A stretch of DNA of 64,000 nt from Tetrahymena elliotti 4EA (lineage: Eukaryota > Ciliophora > Oligohymenophorea > Hymenostomatida > Tetrahymenidae). A program made the position numbers and the translations under genes. Shown in pieces: positions 53,613 through 64,000 of the stretch (within the stretch, counting starts at the first letter, position 1; every line of letters begins with the position of its first letter). The stretch is from assembly GCA_000231825.2 (NCBI GenBank), contig JH720317.1, positions 817,060 to 881,059 of the forward strand, read 5' to 3'. Below the pieces are notes generated by a model. The model was not told the origin of the DNA. It searched no databases and worked only from the letters and a program-made list of their open reading frames with translations.

Positions 53613-54545
53613 ATATAAAATATCAACCACCAATTAAAAAAAATCCCGACTAAGATATATCTTTTTTTGATGAATTAATATTAAGGCTAATAAATATAAA
53701 TTTATTCTTTATAAATAAAATTAATTTAATTAAATTAAAATATTTACTTAATTATTATTTATTACATATTAGATCGTATTAATTGATCTTTAAAAAAATA
53801 CTTTATATAATTTATTGTAATAATAAGAATAATTTTTCAATGTATTGGTTTTTTGATATCATAGTTGATAAACAAATTGTTGTTTAATTTATTTATTGAT
53901 TTTTACACTTTTATTTGTCCATTTGATATTTTAAATTTTTATAACATTGAAAGAAAGAAATTTTCAAAAAAAATTAAAAAATTAATCAGAACATTAATTT
54001 TTAAGTTAAAGTGCATATCTGATGGTAGAATTAGAGAATAATTTTAATTTGAATGAAATAATCTTGATTTTAACAAAGTTAATAGTAGCTTAATAAATCG
54101 ATTGATTGGTTTGTAACGTAAATATAATATTTAGTATTGTGGCCAAATTATTTTTAATAATTATAGAATACTTTGAGAAGAAAAAAACTATTAAGATTTA
54201 GATTTATTAACTTTAAAATAGAAAAAATAAATGACTAGATTCATTATAATTTGAGATATTTGATTATTCTTGTTAATTTAGTTATAGATTGTTAATGTTA
54301 TGTTTGAAAAAAATTATATATGCTTGTATAAATTAGGAGCATGAAAGTTTTCGATAAATAGATAGATAGATATATTAGTAATTAATTTCCAAGTTCATTT
54401 ATTATTAATAAATCAAATTTGTTAAAGCAAGTAAAGTTGCAAGTAAATTAAATAGAAACTTCATCATTCAATAATTAGATAATATTTTATAAATTAAATA
54501 CAATTTATAAGTGGGTTTATTCAGTTAAGTTAAAGCAGCTGAATT
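53613..54545. other. Intergenic upstream of channel E
   Basis: About 0.9 kb, A/T-rich, with a short GATA simple repeat at about 54357-54372. It presumably contains the channel E promoter. Nothing else seen. Confidence 0.7.
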
Positions 54546-57500
54546 ATGGATGGCAGCTCTAAAGAGATATTACTGAATAGCAATTATTCCAACACTAGTA
54601 GCATATTATAAACCTTAGCTAATTTATAGCATAAGTAACCTGAAAAATAGAATGAAGATAAATAGCATTTTATTAATATTATTGCTCCTCCATCAATTAA
54701 CAATGAGCAAAATTTGAATCAAGACAAATAAAATGAATAAGTTAGCTCTCCATAAAAAGAAACACAAAAGGGAGATATGTAGACTCCTGTTGATTTGGAT
54801 GAAAAATAAGTTGATCCAAGCAATTAGAATGACTCTAATATGCTTGTAATTAATCAAAGTTTGCCTAGAAGACGTTCTCTTTTTGGATAGTAATACGATA
54901 AAGAGGTTAAAGAAAAAAAGAAAAAAAGGAATTCAAAGAAAAAAGTAACTTATTAATCTTCTATCACAAGTCGCAAAGATAGAAAGAGATCAACATAATT
55001 AAAAGAAGATGATATTAGAGGAGATGATGTGTCAAAAAGTAGGAGAAAACTTACCAACAATATTTTGGAGTAATAATTAAAGAGATAGTAGACTTTGTTG
55101 GCTGAAGTTAATGTAGAACAAAACAATAACGATGACAGTTAAGATAGGGATTAAAATGCTAATAGAAGCTAAAATAAGAAAAAAAGCAACAAATCAGTTA
55201 CAAAATCAGAATAAAATCTAGCCTAAATTAATCAAAATGAAAAAACAAATGACATAAGTAGTAAAAAATCTGAGTAAATAAAAATAACCAAACCATCCAA
55301 TCCGTATGATGATTTCACCCTTGAAGACTTGAAGATTCTACAGGATACTATCTAAATTAATAGGCAAGAACTTGAAAAAGAATTAACAGAAATATAACAA
55401 TAAAAACAGATTAAAAAATAAATTACATTGCAGCCATAAGTTGCTAGAAAATGGGAAAAAGTTAAAAATTAATTAATGGCATTCACTATGATGAGAAAAA
55501 TTTTCAATGATATTAAAAAATACGGAACATCTATGCAAGCTCTCAGTATTTCAGATCAAGTAAATAAACTCCATATTCTTTTTTTATAAAATATGTATTT
55601 GCAATCTCAAATAGGATGTATTATTAACCTAGATATAAAGTAAAATGAGTAATAGGAATTATTTCGTTCAGTTCTAAAACCATAAAAAAAGCATATACAA
55701 ACATTAGATAATGATTGATAACATAAATAAAGAAATTAATCAAACATATTTTGATTAATGTTAATATAGAAAAAAGTATGATAAAAATAATGAATTTGGA
55801 ATTAAAATTTTCAAAGAAAAAATATATTAATTAATTTCAAATTCTCACTTCTATTTCTCTCTCCTATCAAAAAAAATCTTAATAGAATCAATAAAAAGAT
55901 TAGAAGGATTTTAATTGAAATTAGAGTTAATAAAAATCATTTTTTCTCAATTAAAACTATTGGAAAATTATTTATTTTGATACATATTTTGAATATTTGA
56001 TAATTAAAAATACATCAATTTTAATTAAATAAAAGGTAATAGAGAAGTGCAGAGATTTACTAGAAAAGAAATAAGAAGAAAAATAGCCTAGAAAGTGGCT
56101 GATTTATCCAGAAACATTTATTTTTAATGCTTGGGCTACAATAATATTTCTTTTATATTGTTTCACAGCTATTTATAATCCTTACTAGATATTTTTTAAA
56201 CCAAATGACGAGATTGTTAGCAGATCAATAGATGTAAATGTTATAAACTACTCTCTTGATTTCTTATTCCTTTTAGATATTATTCTCAAAATGAATACAG
56301 CTGTCATTACTAGTTCAGGTGATATTATTGAAAATAGAAAACAAATTATTATCAGATATTTGAAAGGATCATTTTTTTTTGATTTGCTTCTAGTCATCCC
56401 CTTTTAAATTCTGGGTATGATATTTCCTGTTTTAGATGATTAATTAGTCACATCATAATCATACAATAAAATATTTCGTATCATCAGAGTTCCCTTTTTA
56501 ATGAGCTCAACCTCTTTAGATCAAAAATTATTTGATTATTTTAAAATTTAGACTACGTTTTAGAGATTGATAAGATTCATGTTTGCTGTAGCTTTCAGTA
56601 TTCATATAGTGGGTTGTCTATGGGTATTTGTGGCTCGTATCCAGTATTTTGATCGAGAAACTTGGATTAGTGGGTAATTATCTGTTATTTACTAATAAAT
56701 TCTTTTTAAAATGAAAAATAATACTAATTTAATTAATTCTTTTTAAAATAAAAAATAATACTAATTTAATTGGAGATATTAAATCAAACTTAATTGAAAG
56801 TTAGAAAGAGATGACAGTTCTTTGGAAATGATTTTACTCAGTGAAATTCATAAATTTTCTCTTAAAATTATTTATAAATAATTTGAAAAATTCAATTTGA
56901 AATTTTAAAAGTTTGAAATAATATTTCCTACTAGTGCAGTAAACTGTTTTCCTCTTTTGTGGAGCATTTTCAAAGATATAAAAACAAAAGTTTATTTTAA
57001 AAGTTCTAAAAACCAACATTTTTAAGGGGAGGGAATACTTGAGACAGCTTAAAAACCAAGATAGAAATAGAATTTTTCATTTAAATAAATAATTAATAAA
57101 AAGTTATTGAATACTTTATCTATTACTTTCAGTTTTTAAAAAAAGTCCAAGGTATCTGCACTCTCCTCCTCAACATATAACCATAAACTTCTTAATACTT
57201 TAAATTGATTTTTTTACATAATGTACATAAATTAAGCTAATTTATTTGAATATTTATTTTATTTTTTAATGACAAAATTTAGTTTATTTTTTTTAAAAAA
57301 GAAATGAAATAGAGTTAAGTGATTCAACCAAGGTGTATCTTTTTTCTATTTACTGGTGTCTTTAAACATTAGCTACAGTTGGTTTTGGTGATATTCATGC
57401 TTCAAATAATGGTGATTTTATTTTAAAATTATTATTATGGTTTAACTTACTTTTTTATTAAATAGCTGAAATAGTTTTTAGCATGACATGGATGATTATT

Positions 57501-60500
57501 GGGGTTGGATTTTATTCGTTTGCAATTGGTTAAATTTCTAAAATGTTCACAAATTCAGAAAGCAGAAAACAAAAGTTGACTAATTCAATTTACATCATGG
57601 ATGAATTTTGTACTTAAACTAATCTACCTAAACATATAAAAGATAAAATAAGAAAAGCTTTACAATATTCAACTAACAAAAGTATTTTAAGCAGTACTGA
57701 AAAAGAGGATTTTTTCGATTCTATTCCAACAAAATTAAAAGCTAATCTTGCTCAAGGTATGTTTAAAGGTATGATTACAGTTGTGCCATTCTTAAAGAAC
57801 AAGGATAGCTTCTTTTTATCTAATTTATTACCTATGCTACAACCATTAAAATTATCTAAGGGTGATTTTGTTTACAAAAAAGATTCGTATCCAAATTTAG
57901 TTTATTTTATTATTGATGGAAAGGTTAATTTTCTTATTGGACCTAATGAAATGGTTTTTAAATCTTTTTTGGCTGGGTCCTATTTTGGTGAAATAGAAAT
58001 ATTTCATTAATGTTTGAGATTATTCAGTGTGAGATGTGAGACAAGTTGTGAATTTTTGACTCTTGACAGAGAATATTTTGGAGAATTAATGGATAAATTT
58101 CCATAAGTTGAATAAGAAATGTTTGAAATGGTATAACTAAGACAAGAGCTTATGAACGAATCTTTATAAAAAATAGAAATGTTGCTTCCTTTAAAAGAAA
58201 CAGATAATTTTTGGAAGAATGCCCATATGAAATCTTTTGCTGAGATTCTTCATAGAAGGAAAACTCATTCATTTCTAGTTTAAGAAGAAAATAATTTAAA
58301 TAAGAGCTTTAATGCTGAAGACAATAAAAATAATTAATTTATAAATAATAATTTTAAAACAAATTTAAACACTCTTTCTCCCTAGTATGCGACCTCAAAT
58401 CATAATTAAGATTTTGAAAAGAAATTTTCAGAAAATTAAATATTTTCAACAACTTTGTCTCCTTTCTAAAATGAGTAGCCCACCCCTAAAGAAAATGAAT
58501 CACCAACTAAGAAATTCTTTAATTATGAAAACACAGTATAGAATTAGCAAAATGCAATTAAAAGTAATGAATAGATAAATTGGTTACCAAAGATAAATTA
58601 ATAAAGCATAGAACAAGTTGAATCTCTAACTTCAATAGGATAACATTAATTGTATGAAGATGCCAACTTAAAAAGTTTTACTGTTTTAAAGAAATCTAAA
58701 GTCGAATAAAATTAACAGGTAAGTGGAGGAAGCAGTGCAAGTAGTAGATTTAATATTAATAATGACTCACCTTCCCAAACAAATTTTCCTATTATTCAAT
58801 CAACAATGAGCTTAAAAAATAATAACTTAGTTTTAAATGTCTTCAATGAAAAGTAAGAGGCTATGTTAATTGAAGTGTATGAAGAAGAAATTCAATAAAC
58901 TAAATTGCTTTAATCTTCATCTATTTCATCTATGAAAAATCTTAATGAACCTCAATCACATAATGAAAATGATAACCAAATAAGCAGAAATAACAGCATT
59001 AAGAGTTAAGGAAATATTTAAAAAATCTAATAAAAATATGGAGTCAGCTCTCTTGACAGAATCGAAGAAAAAAATTCTCATATTGATTAAGAAAATTTAT
59101 CTCATTCTTATTTCACGAATGAAGTTGTTCCTTCTTTTTCCTCTTTCAATACTAAAAATGAAGCCAAAATAAACCCAAATTAAGACAAAAAATTATCAAT
59201 TAATAGCAATCTAATGGGTAGAAGATCTAGTTTAGGAAGCAATTTCCTTTCTTAGAATAGTATGTAGTTTAATAGCTAAACAAATCAACTAGATGTTTCA
59301 GCTGGTTCAATAAAATTAAAAAGTAACGACAGTAACAAAAATAAATCAATCAAAAGTAAAGAATCTCTAGATAAATAAGAATCCTTACAATCTAATTAAG
59401 CTAATAATATACTCCTTATTAATATAAAAAAAGATTCAATATTAGAAAATGCTAACTTGCTTGAAGATTTGTTAATGAATGAATCTGGATAAATCAATCA
59501 AAGTTTGCTAAAAAACCAAAACTTTCTTGATGTCAATAAAGATTTTCTATAACAAGACAGTATAAAAAATAAAAATCTTTTAAAAAAATAAGAACTACTT
59601 TAAAAGAGTAACGAGGAAATAAATAAACCAGAATAAATTAAAGTCTAAAATTAAAATCATGTTCAAAGTTAAGAAATATCTTTACCTTAAGAACCTAAAA
59701 AAGAGTAATAAATAGAGTAATCAATTAAAAATTTCACTAACTTCTCTGATGCAATTTATATTAAGAAGACAGATTCATTGAGTTATCACATGACTGATTC
59801 TTAAAAGATGGCGATATCAGATGATTAAAGTGTCAAGAATAAAATTAATGAGGACAATAAATAAAAATAGAATGTTTCATAATTTAAATAAATGAATTAA
59901 GACTCATAGAATACTTCAAAGCCTCTGAGTAAGAGATAGGATACTCTAAAGCTGTAATAAAGTAACGATGATGAAGCAGAGGAGGAGCAAACAACAAATA
60001 AGAATATTTAATTTTCTGATAGATTTGATAAAATTTCTCACAATGGGAATAAATCAATTACATCAATTAATTTAAAAGTACAGAAACTGTAGAGAAAGGA
60101 TACTTTAAGTGTCACTTCTTCAAGGAACAGGTCTTTACAAGAAATGGTTATGATTGATACATCGCCTGAGCAGACTCCAGTGAATAAAAGGAAAAAAATA
60201 AGTTTTTAATCAAGAATAAGCAAACCTATTCATTTTACATAAAATGCTTTCAATAGTTAAGTTTTTGATAAACAAGAAGATTTTGATGGAAATAATAGAA
60301 GGAACAAATTTGAAAGATTTTAGAAAACTCAGACAGTGATTAACACAGATGATAGTGATGAAGACAATAAAGCTGATTTAAAGAATTTGAGGTTAACAAA
60401 GACAATAAATAATTTTGGTAGTGCTGGTGGAGGTATCAATGAAACAGATGTAGAGGAAGCTAATAAAAATAATGAAATGAACAAAAACGATTTTGATATT

Positions 60501-62234
60501 AAATCTTTAAATCATTTGAATAAAAAGGAATCTCCTTTAAGCGATCCAGTAGAATTATCTCCTAAAATGTTTTAGAATTTGGAAGATTTTGATTTATAAG
60601 AAACTAATTTAGAAGAGAAAATTTTCGAAAAAAGTGAAGAAAAGAATAAAGATCTAAATGCTTTACAAAGAAAAAATAAAAAAATAGGATTTATTTCAAA
60701 GAAAACTAAAACGAAAGATATTTAACTGGAAAAATCTCATTCAAAAAATAAAAAAACAGATCATAATAGTTCAAGTAAAAAATAATCAAAAGAGAGAAAA
60801 AAGAAAGTTGATTACCAATCGAAATTAATCTCTTCATTTGAAGCAGACAACCAAATCTAAAAGAAACACAGAGATGAAAGTTCTAATAAAAAACATAAAG
60901 CTAAAAAGAAATAAAGTAAAATCAAGAAAATAAGTTAAATTAGCGTAGATAAATTAGTTAATGAATAGTAGCATCAAAAACAGCATGACTAACTATTGGA
61001 AGTAGAGAATATAGAAAATGAGAAGAAGTCTTTAAATAACATCACAATTCATACTGAAAAAACAAGCAAAAATAGGAGTTTAAATTCTTTGAATATTAAT
61101 GACATGATGAAACCAATAGTTCATGATGAAGATGATCATAATTCTCATATAGAAAGAATTATGAAAACTAGACAAATCTATCACAGGCTTACATCTTCAA
61201 AAGAGTTTGATTCCACTGAAAGAAGAAACAAATAAATTGATGGAGATGTTTCTTCATCTTCTTCTTCAAATAAGAAAAATAAATAAAATTATGATAGTGG
61301 GGGAGAAAGAAGATTGCCTTAACTTGAAAATTTAAGGAGAGAAAGAAAGTTAAAAAAATCTTAAACTAATTTGTTTGAAGATAGAATAAGAATGCTCAAA
61401 AAAATGGGTTCTATTTAAATATCTCCTAATTCACCTTAAATTGAGAAGTATAAAATGTCTTATAGCTAGAGTATATTGAGTCCAATTGTCAATAAAAACT
61501 CAGCTGCTGACAATTTTAAGAGGAAATAGCTTGAGAATATTTCATTTTCAGATATGGTTCAAAGTATTAATTCGAAGCCCTGCAGTGTAGATAAAATATA
61601 GGAAAAAGAAGCATATAATAGATCAGAAAAGCTAGATAAAAAAAATTCAAAAAAGCATGACAGAAGAAACTAGTTCAGTGATTCAGAAGCTTTAAAAAAG
61701 AAAGTAAAAAAAATAGGAAGAACTCATCCAGATAAAAAGGAAAACAAATTGAAAATAGAAAAAAAGAAAGAAGATTTAAATAAAAATAAATATCACACTA
61801 AAGAAATTAAAAATTTGAAATAAAATGTTAGTAAAATATCTTAAAAACTTGATTCAATCACTTATCAATATGAAAACATAATTAATTTGGTATCTACCTT
61901 AGCCTCTAAGTTAAAAATTGTTCAAAAACAATAGCAACAAGAAGAAGAGGAAAAACTCAAAATTAGCTAAAATAGTAAAACACACGTGCCAGTCTTTATC
62001 AATAGAATTAAACAATCTCCCTTATCAAAGAAAGAAATGGATGAAATCGATAAAATATTAGATGATCTCAATATTTCAAATCATAAATAAGTTCTTAATC
62101 CACTCTCAATGAGAAGAAAAAGCTCTTCTGATAGTGAAGCCTCCCCATATGATAAAAGTAATACAAACAATAATTCATAATATAAAATCAGCAAACTTGG
62201 ATTGAAAGACTTCATACTAGAAAAAGATGATTGA
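54546..62234 (+). CDS. Cyclic-nucleotide-gated-type K+ channel E with very long disordered tail
   Basis: Four exons join in phase: 54546-55559, 56036-56673, 57302-57411, 57466-62234, giving 2,176 residues. The N-terminus (338 residues) is Lys/Gln/Asn-rich. Exon 2 holds S1 (FNAWATIIFLLYCFTAIYNP), S2 (SLDFLFLLDIILKMNTAV), S3 (SFFFDLLLVIPFQIL), S4 (NKIFRIIRVPFL, with K-x-x-R-x-x-R spacing) and S5 (FMFAVAFSIHIVGCLWVFVA). The pore is TLATVGFGDIHASN, a GFGD variant of the GYGD filter. S6 is FSMTWMIIGVGFYSFAIG. A CNBD follows with YFIIDGKVNFLIG and YFGEIEIF, keeping the Glu and an Arg (LRLFSV). The last roughly 1,400 residues are Ser/Lys/Asn/Gln-rich without recognised domains and end KLGLKDFILEKDD. 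It has no CCHC knuckle, so it is only a distant relative of A-D. Confidence 0.93.
56698..56771. repeat. Two tandem 37-bp copies inside an intron of channel E
   Basis: Copies 56698-56734 and 56735-56771 start AATTCTTTTTAAAAT and end ACTAATTTAATT, with a single G/A difference. They lie just after the splice donor of the 628-nt intron 2, which separates S5 from the pore helix. Confidence 0.9.
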
Positions 62235-63415
62235 AAAACCCTTTTAATCTATTAATTAATTAATTAAATTTTTGTGTAAATATATATTTCATAATTAATA
62301 ATAGTTTTATTTTTTCAATATTTTAAATGAGAAAAATAAGAAATTAATACGTTTTATTTAGAGCTTATATCATATATTCAAAAACCTGTTTATTTGTTTG
62401 AAAATTTATTACATTTATTTTTAGTAAATTCTTTATAACCAAATATAAAAAGCAAAACATTTTATGGATGAATAAAAAATATTTTAAGACTTTTTAATTT
62501 TAATCGTATTAATATTAAAAGTTTGCTAATCTATTAGAAAATATCCACTTTTCTTCTTTTGTGATAATGAGAGAGTGAAAATGGATAAGAGAAGATTAGT
62601 GGGAGGAGAATGAGAATATTATTCAAAAATGAAAGGATTTTTTAAAAACTTTAAATTAAATTTATTTATTAAAAACACTTTTGTTTTAATACTTTTTTAC
62701 TCTCTTTATTTTAATTTATAAATATGGAATTAAGATTATAAACAAAATATATTGAGGCTTTGATTAAAATTTAAAAGTGATTTTAAAAATATAAAGTCAA
62801 ATTAGTAGATATTTTTTTTGTTTCCTCTGTTATTTTGAAATTTATAAAACAAATAAAAATATGGGATGCATATTTTTGATATATTTGTTAAAAAAGAAAT
62901 ATCCTTTTTTTATTTATTTCTTATTCAACACTGAAGTATTTTCAATAAATAATACAAATAATTCAGCTTTCTGTTTTAATTATAACAGATATATTGATAT
63001 TTGATTAATTAAAATTATAAATGTATTTTGGTTGAATATAAGTGATCAAAATTAGTAGAGAAATTTTAAAAGCTAAACATTTTGAACACTTATTTTTTTA
63101 ACAGAAAAAATTTTAAAAAGTGAATAATTTAAAATTTTAAAGACATCTCATTTTTATTTTTAAAAACATAGAGAAGAATTAGAACTTAGGTATCGAAGTG
63201 ATTAATATATACAAAATAAAATTATATAGAGTATTATTACATCTAAAGTTTGATTGTTTGATAATTTTAAATCATAATAATTATAATTTATTAACACGGT
63301 TTAAATATTTGTTTGAAAAATCTCTTTTTATTATTAATTTAGTTTATTTAATTTTTTATAATTTGTTTGTTTATTTGTTTTTGAATTTTAGAATGCAAGG
63401 AATGAGTGAGACTGC
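62235..63415. other. Convergent intergenic spacer
   Basis: About 1.2 kb between the stop of channel E and the stop of the minus-strand gene at the window end. T- and A-rich tracts only, no gene supported. Confidence 0.7.
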
Positions 63416-64000
63416 TCAGAGATATTTTTAGAGCTAATTATTTATTTCTTTTATTATTGCATTTTATTTGGAGATGAAATCCAAATGAAATATGCTAACG
63501 AAAAATTCTTATCTTAACTGAACGTATGGGACATTTAGTTTGTTTAGAATCATTTACTTAAGAGCTACGTTTGAGTTGAAAACTCCTGGGGTCATTTCTT
63601 CTTTTGCTGAGATAACATCAAGAGTGAAAGGGATAGCTGGCAATTTACAGTTTTAGTTAGTATTTAAGCTGCTTGATTTGATAAAGAAATCAACATAGAA
63701 AGTTTCTACATTGCTTTATTGCAAGTAAGTCACGTTGAGGTTGGTTAAGACATTTTCAATGAGAGAAATATTCTTTTTCTTGATGTTAGTGAGTGTATAT
63801 TATTAATTTTTTTAGTGGGCACTATTGACTTTGAATTAGTCTTTCTTTATTTCTTCTAAAATTTATACATAGCTTGCCTCATAGCCTTGATTCCATACTT
63901 AAGGCATAAACTCCTTTATCAGAGTAAATAACTATGACATTTATAATGTAAAGTTATTTTCAATTAACTTTTATGGAGATGATTTGTAAACAGTGAGATA
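63416..64000 (-). CDS. Partial gene, C-terminal 194 residues, RAP-like end
   Basis: A minus-strand frame is open from the window edge to TGA 63416-63418; the 5' part lies beyond base 64000. Base composition is clearly richer than the flanks. The visible protein is helical at first (LFTLIKEFMPQVWNQGYEA), then has alternating strands (ETFYVDFFIKSS, IPFTLDVISAKEE). It ends NVALKQMILNKLNVPYVQLR and EFF. The order VDF strand, central strand, ALK helix, then VPYVQL strand resembles the RAP domain found at the end of many protist mitochondrial RNA-binding proteins. The match is weak and made by eye. If right, the missing part should contain helical repeats. Confidence 0.75.

Noticed and set aside
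56834..57019. Minus-strand 61-codon ORF
   Set aside because: It lies within intron 2 of channel E and has the composition of non-coding A/T-rich DNA.
63198..63431. Plus-strand 77-codon ORF
   Set aside because: Low-complexity Leu/Ile/Phe/Asn run in A/T-rich spacer that overlaps the end of the minus-strand partial gene.
1..64000. Many genes broken by TAA/TAG, looking like pseudogenes
   Set aside because: Reading TAA/TAG as Gln restores conserved motifs across the supposed stops, and every good frame ends at TGA.
1..64000. Search by eye for tRNA or rRNA genes
   Set aside because: No TTCGA-type B box with acceptor-stem pairing and no rRNA-like stretch was seen on either strand; a tRNAscan run would be decisive.

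Overview
The window is AT-rich (mostly A/T between genes) and only yields sensible proteins when TAA and TAG are read as glutamine and TGA is the sole stop. That is the ciliate nuclear code (table 6). Introns are mostly tens to hundreds of bases, start with GTA/GTG and end in TAG/AAG. This fits a Tetrahymena-like oligohymenophorean macronuclear chromosome better than Paramecium, whose introns are very short. Apparent short ORFs ending at TAA/TAG are fragments of long genes.

Left half (1-27.4 kb): four large paralogous genes lie head-to-tail on the minus strand (A <1-5546, B 7259-13557, C 14449-19991, D 21301-27397). Each encodes a six-helix potassium channel of the EAG/cyclic-nucleotide-gated type. 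Each has a long low-complexity N-terminus, a TIGYGD selectivity filter, a cyclic-nucleotide-binding-like domain, and a CCHC zinc knuckle directly behind it. A long acidic/Gln/Asn-rich tail follows; in B, C and D it carries a conserved C-terminal block. The four share a 23-nt microexon, an S4 segment with almost no arginines, and loss of the phosphate-binding arginine in the CNBD. This zinc-knuckle channel array is the most unusual content of the window.

Middle (27.4-46 kb): after a 3.5-kb gap come a beta-carbonic anhydrase (+), a flavin amine/polyamine oxidase (-), a small Gln-rich two-helix membrane protein (-), a soluble protein with two cyclic-nucleotide-binding domains (-), a degenerate Ras/Rab-like GTPase (-), and an Asn/Gln-rich coiled-coil protein with a paired CxxC motif (-).

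Right part (46-64 kb): an NT-C2 plus coiled-coil protein (-), an unrecognised 388-residue protein (+), and a fifth potassium channel (E, +) of a different subtype. E has a TVGFGD filter, a CNBD that keeps FGE and an Arg, and a roughly 1,400-residue disordered tail; its four exons join in phase to 2,176 aa. The window ends in the 3' part of a minus-strand gene with a RAP-like C-terminus. A 137-bp multi-hairpin element with a closing terminal stem lies in the divergent promoter region at 52.0 kb.

Functionally, five potassium channels plus a separate two-CNBD protein suggest membrane-potential and cyclic-nucleotide signalling, but the sequence does not show that they act together. Exon boundaries are exact only where stated; gene limits of multi-exon genes were set from the first in-frame ATG after a TGA and the terminal TGA.
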